26,210 bases of DNA from Sphaerosporella brunnea (GCA_008704415.1 VXIS01000481.1:1-26210); one strand, 5' to 3'; positions 1 to 9,561 are shown, counted from the first letter of the stretch. A program made the numbers and translations. The notes: generated by a model not told the origin, from the sequence alone.

Positions 1-649
1 GCCGCTTGGAAAACGGTTCCAGACCCTGAACACCGGTACGGTACCGTGGCTTGGGTTGACTACAAGCTGTCAGGGGTTGCCCTGGCACATCCGCTAATCT
101 CACCGAACGTTGCTGTGAGTGCCGTCTTTGCCGTAGAAACTCTTATGTAAACATGCAGCCCCATGCAATAATTTCCAATAAACAACCCATCCAGGCAATC
201 GACACGGGAGCCCGGGGAGCGCTTAACACCGCAGCTTTTCCAGCCGGATGGATTTCAAAAAGTTGCGTTACGTTGTGCTGCCCCTGCCCGATCTTTTAGC
301 TGAACCTTGCGGTCTGAGCAGAGGTGGCTTTTTTATGGTACACCCAAACGGAGAGCAGAGCCCATCCATCAATTGCTTTCATACAAGACAGCATTGAAAT
401 GCCCGCAAGGCAATTGTGCAGATTGTTTGACTCTAGGCAAGTGCGTCGCTTTATGTAGTAATCCAGACATTGTTAAAACAAACCCCTAATCCTGCCAGCG
501 AAGGGATAGATATTGGGAAAAAAAAACTAACTACACACCCGCGAGTGAACGTTCTTGAAAAAACGAAAGTCGCTTCCGAACCACCTGATCATGATAGAAG
601 GATGGAAAACAGCATTCTAAAACAAGAAGGAAAAGAGTGTCTAAACGTT
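1..649. other. No recognised gene (downstream flank of the membrane protein gene)
   Basis: I find no recognisable protein, RNA or element end here. Short open frames exist, such as 60 codons at 307-489 on the plus strand, but they have no family resemblance or promoter context. The region lies downstream of the 3' end of the minus-strand membrane protein gene, so its right part should contain that gene's 3' UTR and polyadenylation site, which I cannot place. Confidence 0.4.
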
Positions 650-2091
650 TCACCACGCGCTCCCAGGCGCCGCCGGCGGCGTTCTGTCTCCGCCCTTAAT
701 CTCAACGCGGCACCCTGGGTGCTGCCCGCCGTAGGAGCCTCGCCCACGCTCCAGGTCGGCGGCCACGCTGTCCTCCTGCGAGAACTCCTTCGTTACGCTG
801 ATGCTCGACGGCTTCTCGGCCGATGGCACGATGCGCTCCTCGCTGCCGCCGCTGCCGCCAGTACCGCCCAGCGTTATCGACATGAGATTCGGCTTGCGGC
901 GCGCAGGCTTCGACGGCCGCGGCTCGTCCATCTCCACGTGGTGCGGGTCTGAGCCCCCCGCTACCTCGGACGGAAACACAGATCTCCACGCCGACTGGAG
1001 CTTGTTGACGGCGCGCAAGAATAGCGGGTAGATCATCGGCACGTTTCCGATTATGGCTGCCACGAAGATCTCCCGCAACGCCCAAGAGGCCGCTTCCCTC
1101 GCCCCGTCCATCGAGTCAGTTAGTATCAGCACGCACCGCAAGATCCCGGCTATCATGACGAAGACGCCGCCGCTGAACATCGCTATCAGCATCAACCTGC
1201 GCCTGCGCGTCAGGTTGGAGAGGCTCCACAAGAGCTGCGCGGGGTGGTTTTGTTTTGTAAGCGGCGTGTGCATGCGGGGGATACAGTCTGGTGTTGCTAA
1301 CTCACCGGAAGTGGAATCGACAACAGGTATATATCTGTGATCAAATTCAAGAACAGCGTCACGTATACGTTGACCTTGGAGATGGCAGGCTGGCAGTGGT
1401 CTATACAGGATCTAGTCAGCATCATCATCATTATCACCACAGGTTTTTACTTTCACTCACTTCCCGGATTTGGATATATCTGCCAGTTCTTGTGCAACGG
1501 GTAGCAGCCGAACAGGATCGAGAGAACGGTGGCCACGTAGGTGACACCGATAGCGCCGTATGCAATGTTGATACGCACATTGATGAACAAGCCGTCGCTG
1601 CTCGTAAGGTCAGCAGTTCGCCTCACAGCCTCGCGCACTCTCAACGCACGTCAACCGGGAGTAGAAAACAGCCATGCACAGCTTCAAGTTCCATAGGACC
1701 AAAACGTAAAGGTTCCACCCGACCAGCTGGACCTTGGATCCTTCAACCCGCAACGTCCACTCCAAGCCATGCGGCGGCAGCTTCCGCCGGAACGCTTCGT
1801 TCATACTATTATTAGCCATGCCGAAGAACCGCGCCTCGGCCATGTAGGCTACTCCCGTATCGAGAGCATAAACACACTATATCACCCACGCTTTAGCCAT
1901 CCGCCACTCCACCCACCCCACCAAGTGGGAAAGCTCACCCCCGCAAATAGCATTAGGTAGTCGTCGAAGGCAAAGTTTCGAATGCCAACTGAGCTCCACC
2001 GTGCGAATGTGCGTAGCCCGATCACGAACATCCCAATTCCTAGCAGCGTGAAGGCCTCCCGAATGAAATCGTTATTTGGGCAGATTATCAT
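650..2091 (-). CDS. Fungal rhodopsin-like seven-transmembrane protein (SAT4/PTH11-type domain), 5 exons, complete
   Basis: Integral membrane protein of the fungal rhodopsin domain superfamily, a large ascomycete group resembling G-protein-coupled receptors. Ligand and partners are unknown. Five exons on the minus strand join in frame: 1939-2091, 1650-1876, 1461-1597, 1306-1400 and 650-1234. The four introns are 62, 52, 60 and 71 bp, start GTGAGC, GTGCGT, GTGAGT and GTGAGT, and end in AG. The protein is 398 residues. Family marks include FDDYLMLFAG (about 42-51) at helix 2, GWNLYVLVLWNLKLCMAVFYSRLT (helix 3, broken here only by reading: residues about 104-127), GCYPLHKNWQIYPNPG (about 157-172), then HCQPAISKVNVYVTL leading to LLSIPLP (to about 204). 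Helices 6 and 7 lie near 219-241 and 255-275. The last about 120 residues form a Ser/Pro/charged cytosolic tail. There is no CFEM domain, so it is not a full PTH11. The start has a good context (CACC before ATG). No nonsense codon or frameshift is seen. The family is secure; the biological role is not. Confidence 0.9.
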
Positions 2092-2200
2092 GGTGAATTG
2101 CTGCTTCCTTCGCCGTTTCTGAGAGTGAGCTGGTGAGTTGTTGAGTGAGGAAAAGGGGGGAGGGGAGGTGGGGTGGATGATGCTTGCTGGAGTTGGAGTT
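2092..2200 (-). promoter_or_regulatory. CT-rich promoter / 5' leader of the membrane protein gene
   Basis: Immediately upstream of the ATG at 2091, the coding (minus) strand is strongly pyrimidine-rich, read on the plus strand as a G/A-rich run at about 2140-2180. CT tracts just upstream of transcription starts are common in filamentous ascomycete genes. No TATA box is clear. This is inference from composition and position. Confidence 0.4.
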
Positions 2201-2224
2201 GGATGACCTCGCCGGTCAAAATGA

Positions 2225-2396
2225 AACGGCGCGGATGAAAAAAGTCTTGAAGGAGAGAAAAAGCAGTATGCTGGGCGCCCTCCAACTAGAAACGGCCCGG
2301 ATGCAAGAATTTTTATGCGAACATAGGTACATATAGCAACAGCTACGAATCAAAAGTCTTGAAGGAAAGAAAAGAAAAAGAAAGTATTGGGCGCGG
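2225..2396. repeat. Imperfect local duplication; second copy carries a ~40-bp insertion
   Basis: Block A (2225-2280) runs from AACGGCGCGGATG through AAAGTCTTGAAGG to GGGCGCCC. Block B (2291-2396) starts AACGGCCCGGATG, is interrupted at about 2309-2350 by unrelated sequence, then resumes with AAAAGTCTTGAAGG and ends near GGGCGCGGG. The order of the shared words is kept. This suggests a tandem duplication followed by an insertion in one copy, or a deletion in the other. Confidence 0.55.
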
Positions 2397-3279
2397 GAGT
2401 ACTCGTATATGGAAGCGAAAATTGGAAAGATGCAGGGTTTCTGAATCAGCGGGGTGATGGACAGTATCTAATCTAAATAGTGAACACCAGTAAGGAGGGT
2501 ATAAAAGCTAAGATGGTGGAATTTGCTATCGTTTTTTTTATGCATGCATGCTTGGGTATGTAGGTAGGTACATACCTGATAGCACTGTTCCGCTGCGCTT
2601 ATTTTTCTTTCCAGATCCATTTCCGTTTGGAACTTCCATGCCCGAGTAGGGCTATCTGTGTGCGTATTCTAGAGTACTGTCAAGTCGCATAAAATAAGTT
2701 ATTCCCCAACGTCGATGTCACATGCCCGGGGGGCAGAACCGCAGCCGCGCGCGGCGCGGTGTAGTCCAGTCCACTTGACGCTTGACTGGCATGAATTCGC
2801 TTTGACCTCCTACAGAACTCAGGAGAGCTATTAGATGGCAACCACGGCTACCGTCCTATAGGTACGTACGAATGAAAGGTTCTGTTCTGACTGGCCGTGC
2901 AGTAGCTATAGAAATGGCCAATATCGCGCAGAAGCCCCCCCTTTTGTTTTGTTTTTTGTTTTTTTTTACCAACAGAATGCGGCACAACCAATGGTGATGT
3001 TTTGGAGTTCATAAGAGTATGCCTAAAAAGGCAAATGTTTTGTTTTTCTCGGCAAAAACGGTTGCATTATGTCACTGGCTGCATTAGTTAGAATACAGGA
3101 TTCCTAAGATGTTCATCGGTACCGCTGTTCGAAGACGCGAAGGCGATCCGGCTAGCAGCCACGATAATAATTAATTTATTCCCATACCCGCTCCGTATTC
3201 GTTTTATGTATTACGGTGAAACCATGAGTGAGAGTTTATGATGGCCCGCTCTCCAAGTGACAGCCGCCGCGACCACTAG
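2397..3279. other. Non-coding stretch, nothing recognised
   Basis: No open frame with recognisable content. It holds a TATAAAAG word near 2500, an 8-bp perfect hairpin at 2555-2576 (GGTATGTA / TACATACC), a very GC-rich patch near 2735-2762 and a T-rich run at 2940-2970. None of these is tied to a gene I can identify. Confidence 0.4.
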
Positions 3280-3640
3280 CTACGCGACCGTGAAATCACG
3301 ACTGTGATATCCCTGGTCCTCTCGCACATTCCTTCGGCATATGACTCTTACAATCCGTTCGACCCCTATACCGCTATGGCTCCTGAATCGGAGTCACAAG
3401 CATTGCTGCAGCTTGGTCAGCTAACTTTTTGCGGTTTAAAGGCGCAATATTAAAGCTGTTGAAATAGAGGTTGTCCGCGCACCCAAAAGCAAAAGGGCTC
3501 AGCCCATCAGTCTAAACTGTTATGGTTGGGGACACCTTAAAACGGAGTGCCAAAAGCCACCTTTTGCACGCGAATATATTAAATCACAACAACACATAAA
3601 ATTAAAAGCGTTTAATAGGGCGATAGATATGCTGCTCTAG
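3280..3640 (+). pseudogene. Decayed LINE (Tad-like) ORF1 fragment with a zinc knuckle
   Basis: The evidence is a CCHC-type motif in a frame open from 3440 to 3637: S-L-N-C-Y-G-W-G-H-L-K-T-E-C at 3509-3550. It fits C-X2-C-X4-H-X4-C except that the first Cys is Ser (AGT; TGT would restore it). A following Pro-Pro pair is common after such knuckles in fungal non-LTR ORF1 proteins. A neighbouring frame (3280-3450) reads protein-like and hands over to the knuckle frame near 3450, consistent with a frameshift. A stop lies at 3638 and another about 80 bp later in the same frame. I infer an old retroelement nucleic-acid-binding protein. A Gypsy gag is an alternative, but the W-G-H spacing favours LINE ORF1. 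Confidence 0.4.
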
Positions 3641-3838
3641 AAGGATCTGATTGAAAGAGGGTGGTGGGAGGTGAAAAATTCGCGGGTTGGTGGAAGCATT
3701 TAGTATGGGAGACCCCTGAGCATGGCAGCGAAACAGGTAGTACAACCATACCTGTTTGGGTATAAATTTACCCGATCGGGAAATTCGAGTGACCGTCAAT
3801 GACCTAACCTGTCCGCCCCCTCTCAGGCTATCTACCAT
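3641..3838. other. 3' flank of the DDE transposase; element end not located
   Basis: The left terminus of the DNA transposon encoded next door should lie in or left of this stretch. A near-palindrome AAATTtaCCCGATCGGGaAATT is at about 3765-3784. The 9-mer TCGAGTGAC at 3785-3793 has an inverted match at 6791-6799, but similarity does not extend beyond it. A 78-codon minus-strand open frame here has no recognisable content. Confidence 0.3.
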
Positions 3839-6192
3839 TTACCATTTTGACTTATCTACAACTTGACGGTGCCCCTTATACACCCGCTGTGTGAACTCCT
3901 TTGTACCATAGCCTAGTCCTTCACTATAAGCCTCCATCACCCGTGCACAGTGGTTGTAATAGCGGTTGATGGAGGCTGTTGTTACCGAGTCCAAAGCAGC
4001 AGGAAGAATAGTTCTCAACCCTTCCAGTGAATATTCGCAGTGTTCTCGTGCGTAATACTTAGCTGCACACCAGTACCGCTCAATAAAGTTAAGTTTGCAG
4101 TGAAATTTTGGGTAAAATATCACTTTGTGGTTGCGCGCCAAAATTTCTTCCTCCAGCAAGCCTTTCTGCTCCTGAAAGTCCCGTTGGGCAGCCATAAGAG
4201 ATCTTGCACAACAGCCACCTTCTACTGAAGGATCGCATCCAAGCTGTCCCAGCGTTGTGGGGCACACCTTAATCATCTTTCGTCCATCGGTGCACCGACC
4301 GCTCTGTGGCCATAGCTTTCGTTCTCGTAAAATGACTTCCAGTCCTTTGGCCTTGCCACGAAGTTCCCACTTGCAGTAGTTGTCGGGGAAAACCATCGGA
4401 TGTGGAATACCGCGGTTGTGATCAAATACTTCTCGCATTTCTGTTTGTTTTCCGCCGGGGTGTAAACCCATCTTTGAAGCGACAAGGGCGTTTTCGGAAA
4501 ACACTTTATGGTTGGAGGCATTGTCAAAGGCAAAGAGTGCTTGGCAATCGGGGAAGGCATAGCGGAAGATAGGTATGGCGATGTGTACGGTGTGCCAAAC
4601 CATATCTTCTCCAGTCCAATAGCCCTTTTTTTTCCCATATTCGTGAAGCCACATGGCATCTCTCACAGGCTTCCCGTCCACTTGAACCCACATTGGATTC
4701 TTTAACAGCTCGCTGTCTGGAATTGTATCAGGTACCTTGAGCCGGCCACCGGGAGTAAGAAATCCAGACACCATAATGCCTTTTCCTTTTTTTTTTAGCC
4801 GCAGCGGCTGATGCCCTTTTCTCATCCACCCTTGCCTCTTTCCATCGTTTGCGTTGAATGTGGACTCATCATGGGTGACAAGAACCAACGGTCTTTTGCC
4901 TTCTTTGAGTCCTGGTGGTAGCTTCCAATTGCCATTTTCGTCGAAAATTACGAGGCGACGCTGCAGGTAGTTCCAGCGGGGGAGGAAAACATTCTGGCGA
5001 TAGAACACTACATCCTCTCGCTCGTGTCCATCAACATACACTCCTTTGGTGTACCGTCCAAAAACCAATCCCAATTTTTTCAACCATCTTCGGGCTGTTC
5101 GCACTCTCACTCTATTCCCTCCCGGGCCAAATTTTAAAATTTCCTCCACTGCTGCAGCTGCGCGCTTGGAATCGAGATATTCTCCGATGACTTTCGCTAA
5201 AGAATAGGCAGTAATTTCTGAATAAGTGGTTAGCTATGCTTTGAAGTTGCTCAAGTCGATGGAAACGTACCTTCACCGGAGCGGCCCAGTAGCCACTCTC
5301 TCACTGCCTGCTCCACTCCTTCATCGTTAAACCATGACTTGGTTTTTGTGTAGCATCCTCTTTTCCCTTCGGGTATCGCTCCATCTTCCAGCCACTCCCG
5401 CTCCCAGGACACAATCCGTCGAGCAAAATATATTCCTTTTCCAAAACACCGTGCAACCTGTAAGGCTAGGTGTTCGCAAGATTCCCCAAGCTTTTTTGCC
5501 CGTTGTATTTGAAGGAACCCAAGAACAGCCTGGTGTCGCATCAGGTTCTGTCCATTCATCCCTTTCTTGGACTCAATCTTCTTTTTTATTGATTTTATCG
5601 CTGCCTCCCGTTTGATTTTCTTCAGTTCGTCCGATGATATAGCGGGTGTTGAGCGACCAAGGGTAATCGGATTGGCTTGCTTTCCTCCTGGTCGCTGAAA
5701 GTAGTGTTCCAGCGTGCGAGTATTTTTTGCACCCTCTTCAAGCTCCCGGGCATGTTGAACTTGTCTGTACTGGGTACGCACTGAAGGTTCGGCACCCAGC
5801 TGGTAGTTGAAGACTGTGGTGTTGTCCTCAAACGCATCCAATCCAAGCTCACGACTACTCGCCATCATGGTCTGCAAAGCGAAAGTATTGACCTCAACAG
5901 GGTCCTCTTTGGTATCCATGACCTCACAGTCTTCCTCTTCTTCAAAGTCCTCGTCTTCAGAGTGTTCAAGTTCTGATTCCTCAAGCTCTGAATCATCCTC
6001 AACACCAACCCGCGCGAGCAGCTCCTCCGGTAGATCCACCACCTCAACACCAACCCGCGGCTCCTCCGGTAGATCCCCCACCACCACCTCCTCTCTATCC
6101 AGTCGGTCCTCTCTCTTCTGCCGCTTTCTTTCCCTCGCAGCTCGCAGATGTTGCTGCCTCTTAGTTCCCCTGCCGGACCTGCCTTGAACCAT
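3839..6192 (-). CDS. DDE transposase (IS630/Tc1/mariner-like fungal family), 2 exons, apparently intact
   Basis: Transposase of a cut-and-paste DNA transposon. Exon 1 is 5271-6192 and exon 2 is 3839-5217. The 53-bp intron begins GTACGT, has a GCTAAC branch site and ends CAG; splicing restores the frame and gives 766 residues. The N-terminal third is basic, then strongly acidic (Glu/Asp-rich, about 95-150), and is probably disordered. A helix-turn-helix-like stretch R-T-A-R-R-W-L-K-K-L-G-L lies shortly after the splice. Catalytic motifs: HDEST (first Asp), FAFDNASNH (second Asp) and KLNFIERYW (Glu). This resembles IS630/mariner, but the second Asp and the Glu are about 148 residues apart instead of about 34, with a Cys-containing insert (GGCCAR) between. 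The start is placed at 6192 because the in-frame extension upstream (to 6393) only translates the 25-bp repeat. No internal stop or frameshift is seen, so the protein may be active. Confidence 0.82.
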
Positions 6193-6237
6193 TGTGGTAG
6201 ACGATACAGAGCAACAGTATTTGCGGAACAGTGGCAC

Positions 6238-6340
6238 GATGGGGCTCGCGCAACGGTAGCAGGATGGGGCTCGCGCAACGGTAGCAGGATGGGGTTCGCG
6301 CAACGGTAGCAGGATGGGGTTCGCGCAACGGTAGCAGGAA
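6238..6340. repeat. 25-bp tandem repeat upstream of the transposase
   Basis: Three full units (6251-6275, 6276-6300, 6301-6325) flanked by partial units (6238-6250, 6326-6340). Each unit begins CAACGGTAGCAGGATGGGG and ends TCGCG; one unit differs by a single base. It sits 46-150 bp upstream of the transposase start, in the expected 5' UTR or subterminal part of the transposon. Subterminal repeats often bind transposase; that role is inferred. An 11-bp direct repeat (CACTGCACTCG) follows at about 6340-6369. Confidence 0.75.
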
Positions 6341-6399
6341 CACTGCACTCGCGGATTCACTGCACTCGAGCTACATACGCGTAATATTAGCATCTGTTT

Positions 6400-6907
6400 A
6401 GTGCATCAAGAGCCAGCACTGGAATTACCGCTTTTTTTTGACCTGTAGAGTTGCGATTTTGGAGTGTTTTGGAGGCTATTGAGCGGGTGTTTTCGAGCTT
6501 CCGGTCGCTTAGGAGCGTCACCAGGGGCAGTCTTTGTCACGTGTCCATGCGCTTAGTAACCAGAATGAATGTCACAAATTACACAGTGACTAGGAGTCCC
6601 CAACCATACCGTATCAACTCGCTTTCATGCAGCGCGGGCCGAAGCGGTGGGGTGGCGGAATTACCGAAAATGGACAAGCGAGTGACATTCTATGAGTATG
6701 AACCTAAATAAAATAAAATAAAACAAAATAAAATAAAAAGCGTGAAAAAATCCGACAAACATACTTGCAGGGTCGCGTGACACATAACCCGTCACTCGAC
6801 GATTACTGAGCAAAATTCATTTTTTTTTTGGACCGTGCCAAGAATGCCAAGACGCTACCCGAACTAGATGGCGGACAGTGTATACACCACGACAACAGCG
6901 CCGCGCC
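6400..6907. other. Flank between the DDE element and the hAT copy
   Basis: No gene recognised. The right end of the DDE transposon should be here but has no clear terminal inverted repeat. The stretch includes A-rich AAAATA-type low complexity at 6708-6740 and several GAGTGAC/GTCACTC words. The 86-codon frame at 6451-6711 has no recognisable content. Confidence 0.35.
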
Positions 6908-7431
6908 TAGCGATGCAAACGAGCCGGCTCGAGCTGGTGGAGAGAAATCATGTTTTGAGGCGGGATCACGCGGGCGTGGGGCAGTTCATGTCCACGTAAA
7001 TTTTCTACGATGTGGTTAGTGCCCACTTATGGTAGAAGCTCCGGATCTTCGCACTCCCATTTTTCCCAGCCGTTTACTTCCCTTTGCTTGAGCCAACGCT
7101 TAAGCAACAACAGAGCGCTGCTCGACTCCTCCAGAAAACGGTGCTCATTGAGCTTCCACCGGCCGGAACCTTCGTTCTTTCCGGAAAGCTCGAGTTGTAG
7201 GGATGTACATAGGTCGAGTGACGCTTAGTGAGGCTGGGTAGATAGACCTCGGGGGTTCCTCGAGCCTCGCTTGCTCCCGGTCAACTAACCTTCACCTCAC
7301 CTTCGCGAACACCGCTTCCCGCTCCACATCGAGACAGGTCGAGCTGAGCTCGAGCCCAAACCATTTATGCTCGAGCTGCTCAAGCACCAAAATATGTACG
7401 TTCGAGCTGGCTCGGCTGGTTTGCATCACCA
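6908..7431. mobile_element. hAT derivative, internally deleted (524 bp)
   Basis: Left end TAGCGATGCAAACGAGCC at 6908. The right end, read inwards on the minus strand, is TGGTGATGCAAACCAGCC at 7431. These are imperfect inverted repeats of hAT type followed by the same GC-rich GCTCGGCTCGAGC-like subterminal words. The interior aligns block by block with the hAT at 9562-10555: AAATCATG..TTTGAGGCGG, GTTCATG..TAAATTTT and the coding-derived stretch CTGCTCGACTCCTC. About 115-120 bp of the hAT dimerisation coding region present in that copy are missing here, near 7137. The flanking 8-mers match at only 4 of 8 positions, so the target duplication has decayed and this copy is older or differently derived. 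Confidence 0.7.
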
Positions 7432-7962
7432 CTCGACCCCGCCGCATGCAGAAGGGAGTGCTCCAGTCAGTGAAGCGAGACGTTGCGAGACGAAGCGAGG
7501 CCTTGCGAGGCAATCCATGCAATGATACACGCGAAAGAGGAAGACCAGGGGTATGTGGGGTGTGTGGCCTGCGCTGAACGGCGGGCGGGGTGTCCGCAAT
7601 GTGGGCTGCAGCCAGCCGGCGGATACCCACCCCCCCCCCCCCGCCGTTTGAGGCTGACAAAGCATGTGTGACGTAGACCGCCTTGTCAGGCTTCTTGCCG
7701 CCCCCCCCGTCCTGTCTTCTTCTTCCTTCCTCACCACTCCCTAACATCACCACTCTCCCAATTCCCGATCCTACGATTCCTAACCACTCCCGATGCCCCC
7801 CCCCCCCCCCCAGTGAGTTGTTGTTCTGCACCAAAGCTGTCCAAAACGGTGCTGACACTCGGAAGGATTCTCACGAGCTTCGCGATACGAAGGACCCACA
7901 TGAGACGGGTTTGAATACCCACAGTGCCGTTGAGGAAACGTGCTGACCAGTTGGTAGTCCCT
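7432..7962. other. Low-complexity region with poly-C tracts and short GCGAG repeats
   Basis: No gene supported. At 7476-7515 four 10-bp units alternate GAAGCGAGAC, GTTGCGAGAC, GAAGCGAGGC and CTTGCGAGGC, resembling subterminal motifs of the hAT elements nearby. Homopolymer C runs lie at 7630-7642 (13) and 7796-7811 (16). Open frames here translate these runs into poly-Gly or poly-Pro and are probably not real. Confidence 0.4.
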
Positions 7963-8335
7963 CGCTGACAATCACGTGATTCTGACAGCCGGGGAACCCA
8001 ACGCTACACCACCACATCAACAACACGGCGGCAACCAACGACGGCTTCCAGCTTGTGGTGCGTAGACACCGATGTCAACTCTGTGCAGGCGGGCACACCA
8101 CCGCCAATTGCACGGTCCCCCCATCGCCTGGAGTCTGCAACAGTTTGAGCGCGCAAACATTTGGCGTTCCGACGTTCAGCGGGTCGCCGTTGAGGTGGCC
8201 ATTCGAGCGCAGCTGCTGAGCCTCCGCCAGAGCCGCTGTGCGGCGGACCACGTGCGCAGGATTGTTGTAGTGTGTGTGAAATCTTTCCGTTAGATTCGGG
8301 CTGCGCTGACAATCACGTGATTCTGACAGCCGGGG
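7963..8335. repeat. 32-bp perfect direct repeats 341 bp apart
   Basis: The identical 32-mers 7963-7994 and 8304-8335 begin CGCTGACAATCACGTGATT and end in GACAGCCGGGG. Each contains the 12-bp palindrome AATCACGTGATT flanked by TGAC and CTGACA. After one mismatch the next five bases also agree. They bracket a LINE ORF1 remnant. They could be a duplication of part of that element, a target-site-like duplication, or the ends of an unclassified element. Confidence 0.8.
7992..8219 (+). pseudogene. LINE (Tad-like) ORF1 fragment with C-X2-C-X3-H-X4-C knuckle
   Basis: One frame contains R-C-Q-L-C-A-G-G-H-T-T-A-N-C at 8070-8111, with Cys at 8073, 8082 and 8109 and His at 8094. The C-X2-C-A-G-X-H-X4-C form is characteristic of one of the knuckles of fungal Tad-type LINE ORF1 proteins. 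The frame opens only after a TGA inside the upstream 32-bp repeat and ends at 8217-8219, so it is a short relic. No reverse transcriptase is found nearby. Confidence 0.45.
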
Positions 8336-8342
8336 CACCCAC

Positions 8343-9228
8343 GACAGCACATCCACGGGCGTCGACAGACGAGGACGGTGTGCGGACTTTCCGCACTTTA
8401 ACGTGTCGGTGCAATTCGATGGCGGCCGTGTGCGAACTGCGCACATCAAAAGTTTTTATGGAAATGTTGACAAGGTGGGTGTAACGGGGTAAATGTCACA
8501 GCGCCATGAAGTTTACGGAAGGGATCTGTGGAAATCGGGAAAGAAATCAAGTAATACCTTGTGATCGGGGATTACGCAGCCTCCTTTTTCGTTGCTCATG
8601 TTTGTCGCGCTTCATCGCCCTTCACTACACACACCCAGCGCCCCATCGCCCATCGCCACAACTTACTTCCCTCCATCACCATCCAGACGCGGGTATCAAC
8701 AAGGAGATTGTCTGCCATCGTTATGCGAGGTAATTCCACCAATCTAGATCCATTGGGGCGCGCTCCAAATAATGTTCGGTCTTCTCAGCGCGGGCTTGTT
8801 GCCGGGTGACTCTCTGTTTGGATGTCTTTTTTGCCTCCTTTAACAAGGGAATGCTGCCAGTTGGCCGTCCTCTGTTGCTGGTGGAACAGGAAACAGGGGA
8901 AAGTGCTGCCAAATGCTGTCAAGAACGGGGTCGGGCGAGCCGGAATGAGATCGGGCGAGGCGGATGGATAGAGAAAAAGGAGAGAGGGGACGAGAGGCAA
9001 GACCAGAGGCCGTATCTTATAGTCGAGGCGGGATCCATAGAGAGGGTCCTACGATTGAGGGTTCGTTGGATGTCAGGAGCCAAGTTCAGACGCGAATAGT
9101 GAATTGCTGGGTGAAGAGGAAAGCTATATGTACAGCGAATGCCCCCCCCAATATATATAGCCAACCCTCTCCACCAACGAGTCTGAAACATCAAGCAAAC
9201 CAAGAAAACCAGGCATATCTCGACGAGC
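8343..9228. other. No recognised gene
   Basis: Mixed-composition sequence with several overlapping open frames of 60-130 codons, none with recognisable family features. There is a purine-rich stretch at 8940-9010. An ATATATATAG word at 9151-9160 could be a TATA box for the small frame starting at 9229. Confidence 0.35.
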
Positions 9229-9435
9229 ATGTCATCCACTCCATCCAGCACCAGTCCGAACGTACGGACGGCCAACAACCAACCGGAAGCAAGCACGCAC
9301 ATCAGGAAAAAAATGGTGCGTGGGAACGATCAGCACAACGAGTATCGCAATGGGACGAGAAAGCCGACGCAGCCCGGGTCACGATGCACTGCGGATAGCA
9401 CGCCAGGAGTGGCACAAGACATAACGAGCACGTAA
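9229..9435 (+). CDS. Possible small hypothetical protein (68 aa), weak
   Basis: This frame begins MSSTPSSTSPN and is rich in Ser, Thr, Asn and charged residues, with no signal peptide, membrane segment or known motif. Support is positional only: a TATA-like ATATATATAG at 9151-9160, about 75 bp upstream of the ATG. It sits just left of the minisatellite and hAT. An overlapping longer frame (8964-9398) exists, so this may well be non-coding. Confidence 0.15.
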   Translation: MSSTPSSTSPNVRTANNQPEASTHIRKKMVRGNDQHNEYRNGTRKPTQPGSRCTADSTPGVAQDITST

Positions 9436-9561
9436 CCAGTGCCTATGCGCTTCGTATATATATTATATTACAAGACGCTCCAGCGCATCTGGTCGATGCC
9501 TATCCACCGCACCTCGTCGATTCCCGTCCACCGCATCTGGTTGATGTCTATCCACCACACC

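Noticed and set aside
470..952. Plus-strand open frame of 160 codons opposite the last exon of the membrane protein gene
   Set aside because: Antisense shadow of a GC-rich coding exon; no independent support.
5807..6187. Plus-strand Ser-rich open frame of 126 codons
   Set aside because: It is the complement of the acidic Glu/Asp codons in transposase exon 1.
6193..6393. In-frame upstream extension of the transposase reading frame
   Set aside because: It translates the 25-bp nucleotide repeat into Cys/Pro/Arg repeats unlike transposase N-termini; the Met at 6192 is the more reasonable start.
3785..6799. TCGAGTGAC / GTCACTCGA as terminal inverted repeats of the DDE transposon
   Set aside because: Only 9 bp match with no extension or target duplication, and similar words occur elsewhere nearby, for example about 6674-6682.
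7292..7858. Minus-strand open frame of 188 codons with poly-Gly
   Set aside because: It spans the hAT end and two poly-C tracts; composition explains it.
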